From Morinoia aosen (lineage: Eukaryota > Arthropoda > Malacostraca > Amphipoda > Talitridae), in NCBI GenBank assembly GCA_030386875.1, contig CM059567.1:78981130-79045129 (forward strand): 64,000 nucleotides of DNA. Direction: 5' to 3'. A program made the position numbers and the translations under genes. The notes beneath the pieces are model-generated. The model had not been told where the DNA came from and ran no database searches. It worked only from the letters and a program-made list of their open reading frames with translations. Below, in pieces: positions 12,701 through 24,700 of this stretch (position 1 is its first letter; every line of letters starts with the position of its first letter).

Positions 12701-15700
12701 TTTGGACATAAATTAACATCACTGGAAATAAAACTTTCAGCTTTACAAAGAGGTAATTAAAAAAAAATTATAGTTTCAGTAAATCGTTGTTTCCCCAAAT
12801 CGAAGTGGACAGAATCAACTCGTCTTTTAGAAGGAAGATAATACTGCTCACAATCAAGCTCATGTCGAGAATCTGTTAAGAATAATCAATTTTCGAATTA
12901 GAAATGAGAATTTAGGGAAAATCTTAACCAGGTGTGATAAATTCGAGTTTTTGATCATGTGTAACAAATTTACGTGTAACAAATTTTGTACATTAAAAAG
13001 AAAAAATACATCAGTGGGCTTTGCTTTATGTGTTGTTAAAACATTGTAGGGTGCGCATTCAGCAGTACAGAGAGTGATCGAGCCCACACGTTCGTTGAAA
13101 GAATGTTTTGGTAAGGCCAATCTGAAGAGCATCGGGCAGTTTTGTATTTATTTTACCACGAAGGAATTTCTGAGGGAACTTGGTTACAAGATCTCTTACA
13201 GGGCAGAGAAACCTTTCCACAAAAGTGTTTGTAGACAGGGCGATCTTAAAATAACATGAGGAGAAGAGGCCAGCGAAACTTGAGAGGGTTCGGCTGAACC
13301 ACATGGAGAGAAATTTATTCGAAGCACTTGTAAGCGTTGGGGCTGAGGACGCTGGACAGAAGAGGGTGACAGATTTATGACACACCATGGTAGGCTTAGG
13401 AGGTCCGTGAGAGAGCGAGCGATATTATCGAAAAGCAAACAACCTCAGAAGAAGGCGGAGATTACGGCGCGCTTGGCAAAACATTTCAACAGCAAATAAG
13501 AAAAGGACAGCCTCAGGGAAAACCAATGGGAACGTTAGAGGGAAGCCTAGGAGGACGCTCAAGAAGCCCGTGAGAACATGATTGGTCTCACAAAAGAAAA
13601 GGGGGAGTACAGCTTTTGAACGGAGGGACAGAGCTGATTAGATGCGAGCAGTCTAACGCGGTTCATCATCATAGAAAGAAGTACGTGTACCTGTCATACT
13701 GGAAAAGCATTCTGAAAAATATAAGTGAAAATATTGAATATATTGAACGTATAGAGGAAGTTGAATAAGTTGTTTTGAGCCCGTAAATTAAAATGAAATT
13801 AAAAAAATGTCACGTCTATTTTCCAGAAATGAAAACATCGTAACCAAACTGTGCAGTATATAAAGTAATAATTTGAACGACAGTTGGGCGGGTAAGGAGT
13901 ATTTCGGATCATAAGATATACAGTTCCTTTTGAAAAGAAGTTTTGAAATAAAAGTCATGAAAAATAATGTCACATTAACGTAAAAATTTAAAATAATTTT
14001 TGAGCACAATTTTTCGGCAATTAAAAGAAGTAACGAGCTGGTAAATTATTTGCAGGCAGGGCGGTCGTCGCAGATGTCTAACGTGATTGGAGGTTACGCG
14101 CTAGAAGTCAGAAGTGGAGATTTGGAAGGTGGTCGTCATAAATTTTTTGAACTGAGAATCACTTGTGGAGACGGAACTGGATTCGTGCCTTTGAGAAGGA
14201 ACGTGTGAACGAACGTTATGACCACATCTGTACTGCTGAACGCCACAATAATTGAGGGGAATTCTGTCATATTCATGTGTGGGAAAGTGAGGGAAGGGCT
14301 GGCCGGCCAGATTTACTGGGATATCAATTGGGTGTAATTCAGTAGGGTAGGCTTTGAGGCAGGTTGTAAAATTGAACTGGGTTCTAATGACATGTTCATG
14401 GATTGTCAGCCAAATTTCTGTGTAATTATGTGCAGTAGGTCATTTGACGTATGCTATCTGCTTTCATTACTCAATTAGCATTGTTCCTAACACCAATCAT
14501 TGTGTGTGCGCTCATTGATGTTTGTATCACGTCTAGCTGGGAATTATAAATGTTGAGCATAGTTCACCCTGTGTATCATGCCCCACAATATTAGAAGCAA
14601 TCCATCGTAATGCAACGGAGGGCGCCCAGAAAATGCGCTGCGTAAGTGGGTCAGCGATCCCCGGTGAGTACCTTTCCTTTTTTTTAGTATATGTACTGTA
14701 ATTGCCGATGATAATTCATTTAATTTGTGTGGTGTATATAGCCTGGAGGTGTGCCATTCCTCTATTCCGAGAACCTGATCTTCTTGTTAATGAATTGTTA
14801 ACAAGGAGGTGAAGGGTAACATTTCTCGTGACAGCCGAATTTGGTGAGATCAACACGATCGCTTTGTAATATTTTGTGAGTGTAGTATTGCATTGAATTT
14901 TTTTTTTGCGTAGTTATTTCATGTGCAAAACGTACAGAAATTCAGTAGAGGTACATGTCTCGTAGTGATGATTTTCTGTGTTCCGGTGGGAGAAGCCAGC
15001 AAGCACACGGCCACATAGATCAAGAAAGTGAAAGTGGTTATAAAAGTGATAAGTTTGAGTGAGAAAATTCTGGTGTGTTCACTCAATTAATTTCAAAGTT
15101 TCAGTAAAAGTTTTACAGTGAGTAGGTGTGGAAAGCATTTGAGTAATCGCAAATTTTTGAGTTTTTGGAGAAAGTGAATTGGAGAAGATCAACACTATGC
15201 CTGCCCGTGGGAGAAGGAGCAACGACCGCAGAAATGCGCCAGCAACGCCACCCCGACCCGAAGAGGAAGCAGTAAACATGCCCGTGGTAACGAGTTGCGT
15301 GGGAGCCATAGGTGCCAAGTTCAGGAGGGACGATAATGTGGGGGAACATATGGCAAGATTGAAGTTTTTGACGGGTAATCTGAATAACAGTGAGCAGGTG
15401 AAAGCCTTCTTCCTTTGCCTAGGTCCACAAGAGGCAAAGGAATGCAATCAAATAATTGATACACTAACGAACCTACGAGAAGCAGAAAACTGGCTGCGCT
15501 CTTACGCCGACCAGGTCGAACATCCAACTCAAGCGCTGTTTGAAATAGTAACCAAGAAGCAAACAAGCCGGGAAGGAGTGTCAGAGTACCTGACGCGCCT
15601 GGAAAGGCTGTACAACGAGAATTATCTGGAACATCCGGAACGAATCCTTGTAGATTTGATGTGGCTCGGATTAAGGGAGAACATCACAAGACCATTTCGA

Positions 15701-18700
15701 AGTGATGCGCGACCTACGACAGTACAAGAACTGAGAGACATGGCAATCGAGGTGGAAAATCGACGGATAGTACCAGTGCCAAGGGAAACGACAGAGAAGA
15801 GGGAACCGGAGAGAGAAAGAGCGCAGCGAAGCGAGAGGAGGCCACAGCATGAGACTGCACGTGTCGGCCATACGATGCGGCATTCACCACAACGGCCTAG
15901 AGGGTACCGCCAGGAAGTGCCACCCTGGAGAGAAAGGAACAGACAGATACGACACTCTCCTTATCAGCGAAGAGGAAATTATGAAGCACCCCACTGGAGC
16001 GAAAAGGGCAGACTTAGGAGTCAGCAGCACCAAATATACTACGCAAGAAAGCCACAGCCGCATTCGGAAGCACCACCTGCACCTGCAGTGGACTTAGCCC
16101 AGTATAGAACAGTGCCACCGCCGTGCGTAAACTGTGGAAAATTTGGGCACCTAAGGGCTGATTGCAGGGTGCAACAGTTTGCAGGACAGCCAAAAAACGG
16201 AATAGGAGACCGTTAGCTTCACTAATAAATCCCAGCGTGATACTCCAAGTGAATGGTACACCTGTTACCGCACTTCTTGATACCGGAGCAAATATATGCT
16301 TGGTAAAAGAGCGTGTGGTTGCGGGGATTAAAAATGCTAGTGTGAAAGGAACATCGACTGCATTAAAAACAATTGGAGATGAACCCGTACCGGTGCTGGG
16401 AAAGATTAATGTGCCAATCAAAGTTAACGGTCAGAAAATTGTTCAGAGATGTTTTGTTGTGCGGGAAAATGCATTCCCAGGAGACCTGCTAATAGGAGTG
16501 GAAGTAATGAACAAAGTCAACGCAAAGCTAGACTTCGGAAAATGTAGGGCATCATTCTTTGGCACTTACGTGAACATATTTTCAGCACCAGGACACGCTT
16601 CTCCGAAAATTCTGTGTGTAACGAGAGAAGAAACATCTGTCACTCTGGCTGAGGATATTACAGTGAAGCCTCGCACGCAAGCCATGGTAAAGTGCCGAGC
16701 AGATGGCAAGTTTGATGGAAAGGAAGTAATTTTAGAGCCTAGAATTAAGTGGGCGCCTTACGTCGGAGCCACCGCTGCAAGGGTACAAAACGGGTATGTT
16801 TTGATGCCTGTACTTAACCCTTTTGCCGAAGAAATCGCTCTGACCGAAGGAGCAATAATTGCAACATGCCACGAAATCGCGAATGAAGATGCAACTGCAG
16901 AAGAAAACAATGCGGAAAATAGCGAAGCAGAAGATCACCGCAGAGAGAAGCGCTTCCAGCAAATTGATGAGCTTGACCTCAGTCACTTGGTTGCTGAAAA
17001 ACAAGAACAAGTTAGGAACCTGTTGAAGGAATATCACAAGACGATTAGTGCAGACGAGATGGATATTGGCCATGTGAAAGGAGTGAAATACAAAATTTTG
17101 CTGAGTGATTACAGGCCAATTCAAACGAAAGGATGGCGTATTCCATACTCCAGCCAAGAAATTATTGATAAAAAGGTCTCGGAGATGATCGAAAGTGGAA
17201 TTGTGCAAGAGAGTACAAGTGCTTGGAAAAACCCGCTCGTACTCGTAAAGAAGCCAGGAGGAGGCCACAGAGTTTGCCTTGATTTGCGAGCTGTAAACAT
17301 GCGGGTAATAAACGAACATTATCCGATACCTCACATTGTAGGGACACTGGAAGAGGTGGCTGGCAAAGAATACTATTCCATTGTCGACGCAAAATCAGCC
17401 TTCCATCAAATTGAGCTAGATGAAGAAAGTAAGCAATACACGGCATTTCAGACTCGACAAGGCAACTTCGAGTTCTCTAGGCTACCTATGGGACTTAAGT
17501 GCTCAACATCAGTGTACCAGAGAGTAATTTGTCATGTTCTGAAAAGGCAACTTGGAAAATTCGCCGCTATTTACTTGGACGACGTGTGCGTTAACTCTAT
17601 GACTTTTGAGAGTCACCTAGAAAATTTAAGGGAAGTGTTGCACGAGTTTCAATGTGCCGGAGTAAAAATAGGCTTGGACAAGTGCAAATTTGCACAAAAA
17701 CATGTAAAGTACCTAGGATGTTACATCAGTCGTGAGGGACTTATTCCAGACCCCAAAAACGTGGAGGCAATGCAGAGTTACCCTAGGCCGACTAACGCAC
17801 GTAAAGTGCGCTCGTTCGTGGCAGCGCTTAATTTCTACCGGCGCTTCATTCCGCACTTTGCCACAACAGCTGCACCCCTTAATGCGCTGACTAAAAAAGG
17901 GGCAAGGTTCCAGTGGAAGGAAGAACACGAGCAAGCCTTCTGCAAACTTAAGCAACTCATGATAGAAGCTCCAGTTCTGAAGAAGCCTTCTCTAAATGAG
18001 ACGTATTACTTGAGCTGTGATGCCTCGAATGAGGGCGCGGGCGCGGTCCTTGCTCAGAAATGTAATGGTAAGGAACAACCGATTGGATACTTCAGCAAAA
18101 GATTCAATGATGCTGAAAAACGTTATTCAATTACGGAGCGGGAAGGATTAGCAGTGGTCGCCGCTGTAAATCACTTTTCACCTTACCTGTACGGCAATAA
18201 ATTTGTTGTAATTACTGACCACACAGCTCTCAAATATTTGTTCAAAGGTAAAAATACCAAGAACAACAGAATTATGAGATGGGCCCTAACACTCTCTCAA
18301 TATGATTTTGAGGTGATTTATCGGCCAGGAACTCAGAACGTGGTGCCCGACGCATTGTCGAGAAATATTGCGAACGATAACGAAGAAGAAAATCGAGACG
18401 ACGAAGCCCCTAAAACAGTGTTCGTCACGACGATGTTAGATGAAACTCCCAATGTACAAGAGGCGGAAAGTAGTTTGCAGAAAGAAAATGTGAGAGCAGA
18501 ACAGTTGAAGGATCCCGTTTGGGGGCCAGTTCTGAGGTATCTTGAAGGTGACAAATCAGGGGACGCACCAAGTCTCGCTCTGAAATCCGAAATCTTCACT
18601 GACGGAGGCATCTTGCATTTCAGGAAGACGCAACGAAAGCCTAACAGAACAAGGCACTTGATCGTGGTGCCAGACGCTCTGAGAGAAGCAGCAATAACGT

Positions 18701-21700
18701 TAGCGCATGACAGCACAATTGGTGCACACCAAGGTCGTGCTAAAACGTGGAAAAAGCTCATGGAATTCGGGTACTGGATTAACATGGCGCGTGACGTTAA
18801 CAAGTACGTCGATTCGTGCATGCAATGTCAAAAACGTAAGATCAACAATCGCATTTGTGTTAGCATGGGTTCATTCCCTGAAATTGACAAGCCTCTGGAC
18901 AGAATAGGCGTTGATTTAATCGAAATGCCTGTCTCGAACGAGGGACACAAGTACATCCTAACCGTGGTCGATCACTTTAGTCGATATGTTGCAGCGTTTC
19001 CGCTCAGAAGCAAGACCACTGAGGAAGTAACGAAAGCGTTGACTAAGTTCGTTACTACGTACGGCACTGCCAAGACTCTCATCTCAGACAGGGGCACCGA
19101 GTTCACGTCAGCTTTGTTCAGAAATGTGTGTGAAAAATTGAAAATAAAATACTACAACACTTCAGCATATCATCCCCAATCCAACGGAATGACCGAACGG
19201 CAAAATCAGAATATCAAGACTGTTTTATCACACCTTGCCGCCAACGATCAATCTTCGTGGCCTGATGCACTTCCTTGGACGTGCCTAGCGCTGAACACAA
19301 GTTATCAAAGTGTAATTGAAGAAATTCCGTATTACTTGTTTTTTGGTAGGGACGCAGAAATTCCTGTTGTTGACTGGCTGAAAACACCTCGCATGGATTA
19401 TTCTCTTGGGGACAACTACAGTGCAGAGGTGAGCGCCCGACTTCACAATGCGTTCAAGGTGGTGAAGGCCAAATCCAAGGCGTCACACGACAAGTCGGTG
19501 CAAATGAAGGAAAGAGGTGTGAAAAACAACCAGGTGGAGAGCGGAAATATTGTGTTATTACACAATCCAGCAGGAAAGGCCGAAGCTGCAAACGCGTGGC
19601 CTACCGAATGGGTAGGCCCTTTTCGTGTCCTTGAAAGGAATGCCACAAATGCGACCATTAAAGCACTATATAGTAACCGACAAGAAAGGGTTCATTTGGA
19701 TAGATTGAAAGTTGCTTACCTACGGGGCGAGGCTTTTCCCGGCACGTCGGACGTCGCAGCTGAACCAGGAAGTGGAACCGGATATGAAACAGTCGATAGT
19801 GAAAATGAAGAGATGAGAACAGAAAACCACGTGAACGAGAGAGCGGCGGCCAGGACACAGCGGAGCTATAATTTGCGTTCTCGGTGTAGGTGAACCGCCA
19901 ACTAGAAAGGAACTGCGGAGGAATGAAATCATGCATTAACTTGCCTTTGCGGGATGTGTTCTTGTGTGAAATTTAATTTTAAGAAAACTCTTGCGTAGAA
20001 GTGAGTTTTTAGCGTTGTATTGCTTTAATCTAAATGTTTTCTTTAGTAGAATTGTGTTATTCTAGCTGTGAATTGAAACTAATCTCACTCACTAGAGTGT
20101 TATGCTTTGTTCAATAGGAATATGCTCTAGGTTATGTAACTCCAACTTGCTTTGCTCACAAGAAATTTCGTTTGGACGAAAATCTTGTTGAGTGATCTAA
20201 TCTTACACTATGCGTAGTTCTCATTTTCTCTCTTGCTAAGTAAAGGGAAGTTGAGCGTTTATTAGGTTAACGTCGTGTGTTTCTCAAGAGGAGTACTTTG
20301 TTTCCTTTGTAGGATGCTTATATTCTCGTCAGCTTCTCGTGAAGCGTGCGCGCTTCATACGAGACAGCTCTAGCGAATGAATTAAGTTTCATCAGAATTT
20401 CTTAGGCTGAGGCTATCTCAGGCTAGCTGATTTTATCTATACCTTTAGACCGTTCATTTTCACAACGGGGAAAATAAGTTTAGCGTCATATTAAAATTTC
20501 GTATTCTTTTGTACTGTAGCGTTGAATTCTGACTCTGTGTCTTTCTCTTACCCTGAAAGAATATCGTAAACACGGTATGCCGGAAGGAATCAGTCTCCTA
20601 TTACTCTGTAGAAGTATAGTACATTTCTTTTCAGACTTAAGGAATTAATTTCTTGGTAGATTAGCGTAGTATGTACTTCAGCAGAAACCAGGCCAGAACA
20701 TTGCATAACACGAATACATCTCGTATGAGCAGCAAATTAAGGAAGGATCACGTGGAATATAAGTAATTATTTACAAGAACGAAGAAGATAGAACTACAAC
20801 ACGACATGGGGGACACATTGCACCTGCGTTGGAGATGTTTAAAAGGATTGCCCAAATTCAAGCGTTGCAGTGAGAGGCGACAAAGACGAATGTATAGCTG
20901 GAAATGTCACATCATGCTTAAGAAAGGACGCCGGACACACAAGTAATTACCTCGGAGCCGCTTGTGGTTGAGTTGTAGCTGAGCCAACGGGCCACTAACA
21001 AGCTAGAGCAGGAAGGAGTTCTCGACTAATTAGCACTCATGCTTCGAAGTGGAAAACACCACAGAACGACGCAGCATCATCGTGAGGAAGGAAGAAAAAC
21101 GAAATTAAAGCATGAGATATTATTGGGTGCCGAGATGTACTAGCGTTTAAAAATGCTTTTATACAGTGGGCACTCAAATGAAACAATAACAATGCTTTTA
21201 TGTGCTTGAGTGTTGATATTTACTTAAGTATTTCGGAATTTGCGTCGTGACATTTATGCCTGGTGAGGCATTCCTGAAATTCGAATGCAAGTTCCTGTGA
21301 ATTTTGACTAGGCAAATTATCACATTGGAATATTGAAGCCGCATTTTAGGCATCTCTATTTATACGTGAAATAAAAATTAAAAGAGATTACGTCGGATAG
21401 CCTTTGAATGATACGTACGGTCTTCAAAGAATATGAACCCATGGAATTCTCGCACTAATAAGAGTGGTTACTAGGAGAAAATAAAATATGAGCTGGTGTA
21501 TGCCTGAGATTTTACGTCGAAATCGAGGAATACTGAGGGGAGTTCCACTGGATTCCACCGCGCATACAGGATACCACCGCCGGATATACCTCGGACTCTT
21601 CAGGATTACTTCGTAGGATGCAGAACCCTATCGCGAAGGGAAACTGCAGTGAAGGAAATTATCGACGATTCGACTCGTATTTTCCGCCAGATCAATATAA

Positions 21701-24700
21701 CTTACTAACGTATCGATTTGTCTGATCAACGAATCGACGTTCATGAGTAATCTGGCGATTAAAAAACTGAGTTGAATAAACCTCATAAAATATATGTGAA
21801 ACATTGCACTTAACATGATTTGGTGGTAATTTGAATCGTGATAATGATACATCTTACAGAATGGAATCGTGAAGTTAGTGTGGTGTATAGAAATTTCATA
21901 CGAGTCTGGATATGGGGCTCGCAATACTTCCTCCTGAAATTAAGTACCCATCTTCAACGCGTGTGTGAAGCTATTGAAATGGCAGAAGAGAAGCATGGAA
22001 AGAGAGCAAATGCGTCAACGATACCAAAGGAATCGACATCGAATAGTCAACAGCAACGTCAAGGACTTGGACAACAGAATATGCAAGCGGGAATTGAAAC
22101 CTATGGAAAGTAAAATCATCGATACTTTAGGATGTCTGAGGAGTGGGAAAGGTGCCCGTGATATTTTGTGAATGTTATTAGGGTTAAGTACTCAAGTATT
22201 TAGTACGCACTTTACTTCGGCGGGAAAAAACAGATACATCGGTTAGAAGAACACGACACAATATATCACGCTGTGGCTGATAGTAATGATTGTAGTGTTA
22301 ATTGTAAGGTACCCTGTTTCTGCGGAACAAAGTCTAGATGATAATGTGCTTAAGTAGAATTTACCATGTGTGTCTTATATTGGCTGCATACTGTAGTACT
22401 TATTATTCAATAAATAGCTGAAGGCTAATTCAAAAAAAAATTGTCAGGCCAATTTTTTAACTCTAGGAGGGCCGTCTGTCGAGAATCTGTTAAGAATAAT
22501 CAATTTTCGAATTAGAAATGAGAATTTAGGGAAAATCTTAACCAGGTGTGATAAATTCGAGTTTTTGATCATGTGTAACAAATTTACGTGTAACAAATTT
22601 TGTACTTTAAAAAGAAAAAATACATCAGTGGGCTTTGCTTTATGTGTTGTTAAAACATTGTAGGGTGCGCATTCAGCAGTACAGAGAGTGATCGAGCCCA
22701 CACGTTCGTTGAAAGAATGTTTTGGTAAGGCCAATCTGAAGAGCATCGGGCAGTTTTGTATTTATTTTACCACGAAGGAATTTCTGAGGGAACTTGGTTA
22801 CAAGATCTCTTACAGGGCAGAGAAACCTTTCCACAAAAGTGTTTGTAGACAGGGCGATCTTAAAATAACATGAGAAGAGGCCAGCGAAACTTGAGAGGGT
22901 TCGGCTGAACCACATGGAGAGAAATTTATTCGAAGCACTTGTAAGCGTTGGGGCTGAGGACGCTGGACAGAAGAGGGTGACAGATTTATGACACACCATG
23001 GTAGGCTTAGGAGGTCCGTGAGAGAGCGAGCGATATTATCGAAAAGCAAACAACCTCAGAAGAAGGCGGAGATTACGGCGCGCTTGGCAAAACATTTCAA
23101 CAGCAAATAAGAAAAGGACAGCCTCAGGGAAAACCAATGGGAACGTTAGAGGGAAGCCTAGGAGGACGCTCAAGAAGCCCGTGAGAACATGATTGGTCTC
23201 ACAAAAGAAAAGGGGGAGTACAGCTTTTGAACGGAGGGACAGAGCTGATTAGATGCGAGCAGTCTAACGCGGTTCATCATCATAGAAAGAAGTACGTGTA
23301 ACAGTCATACTGGAAAAGCATTCTGAAAAATATAAGTGAAAATATTGAATATATTGAACGTATAGAGGAAGTTGAATAAGTTGTTTTGAGCCCGTAAATT
23401 AAAATGAAATTAAAAAAATGTCACGTCTATTTTCCAGAAATGAAAACATCGTAACCAAACTGTGCAGTATATGAAGTAATAATTTGAACGACAGTTGGGC
23501 GGGTAAGGAGTATTTCGGATCATAAGATATACAGTTCCTTTTGAAAAGAAGTTTTGAAATAAAAGTCATGAAAAATAATGTCACATTAACGTAAAAATTT
23601 AAAATAATTTTTGAGCACAATTTTTCGGCAATTAAAAGAAGTAACGAGCTGGTAAATTATTTGCAGGCAGGGCGGTCGTCGCAGATGTCTAACGTGATTG
23701 GAGGTTACGCGCTAGAAGTCAGAAGTGGAGATTTGGAAGGTGGTCGTCATAAATTTTTTGAACTGAGAATCACTTGTGGAGACGGAACTGGATTCGTGCC
23801 TTTGAGAAGGAACGTGTGAACGAACGTTATGACCACATCTGTACTGCTGAACGCCACAATAATTGAGGGGAATTCTGTCATATTCATGTGTGGGAAAGTG
23901 AGGGAAGGGCTGGCCGGCCAGATTTACTGGGATATCAATTGGGTGTAATTCAGTAGGGTAGGCTTTGAGGCAGGTTGTAAAATTGAACTGGGTTCTAATG
24001 ACATGTTCATGGATTGTCAGCCAAATTTCTGTGTAATTATGTGCAGTAGGTCATTTGACGTATGCTATCTGCTTTCATTACTCAATTAGCATTGTTCCTA
24101 ACACCAATCATTGTGTGTGCGCTCATTGATGTTTGTATCACGTCTAGCTGGGAATTATAAATGTTGAGCATAGTTCACCCTGTGTATCATGCCCCACAAT
24201 ATTAGAAGCAATCCATCGTAATGCAACGGAGGGCGCCCAGAAAATGCGCTGCGTAAGTGGGTCAGCGATCCCCGGTGAGTACCTTTCCTTTTTTTTAGTA
24301 TATGTACTGTAATTGCCGATGATAATTCATTTAATTTGTGTGGTGTATATAGCCTGGAGGTGTGCCATTCCTCTATTCCGAGAACCTGATCTTCTTGTTA
24401 ATGAATTGTTAACAAGGAGGTGAAGGGTAACATTTCTCGTGACACTCAGGTCCAAAAAAATACTTTCTGAATATAAATGAACTGCGGAGAAGTTCCTTTG
24501 ACGTAATTGCAATGTTTCTATCCTGCCGCAACAACTTGGAGTGTGAGAATATTTGTCTTGGAATAAGAATTGGAAGGCTACGTCAAGTTTATGATAATCA
24601 AGACCTTACGAGTCAAATATATGACTTTGAATTAAACATTATTCATTAGGAGGAATTGAAATTTAATAGGTTTGATTCACGACTTACTCATCTGAAATTG

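Larger units (their letters stand above)
12863..24444 (+). mobile_element. Full-length Gypsy-type LTR retrotransposon, 11.58 kb, young
   Basis: Bounded by TG...CA LTRs (12863-14833 and 22477-24444) and a 4-bp target duplication CTCA (12859-12862 and 24445-24448). Contains gag and pol in separate overlapping frames, with the Gypsy order protease, reverse transcriptase, RNase H, integrase. Both ORFs are intact over their whole length. A 2.6-kb segment between pol and the 3' LTR has no recognisable env. It is inserted antisense to the lipase gene in intron 6. By eye the LTRs differ at only about four bases and one 3-bp indel, so the insertion is recent. It could be autonomous; activity is not shown by sequence alone. 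Confidence 0.93.

Noticed and set aside
15179-15196. Longer gag start at 15179
   Set aside because: The codon there is TTG; the first ATG in frame is at 15197, which suits a eukaryotic element.
16732-17334. 200-codon minus-strand ORF
   Set aside because: It lies entirely opposite the pol protease-to-RT region and has no motif of its own; it is a shadow of pol.
18333-18821. 162-codon minus-strand ORF
   Set aside because: Antisense shadow of the RNase H and integrase part of pol.
21628-22171. Short ORFs on both strands as a possible env
   Set aside because: No signal peptide, fusion peptide, furin-like site or membrane anchor; lengths are close to chance.
12863-24444. Two 2-kb repeats as a segmental duplication
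   Set aside because: TG...CA ends, CTCA target duplication and enclosed gag-pol show that they are LTRs.
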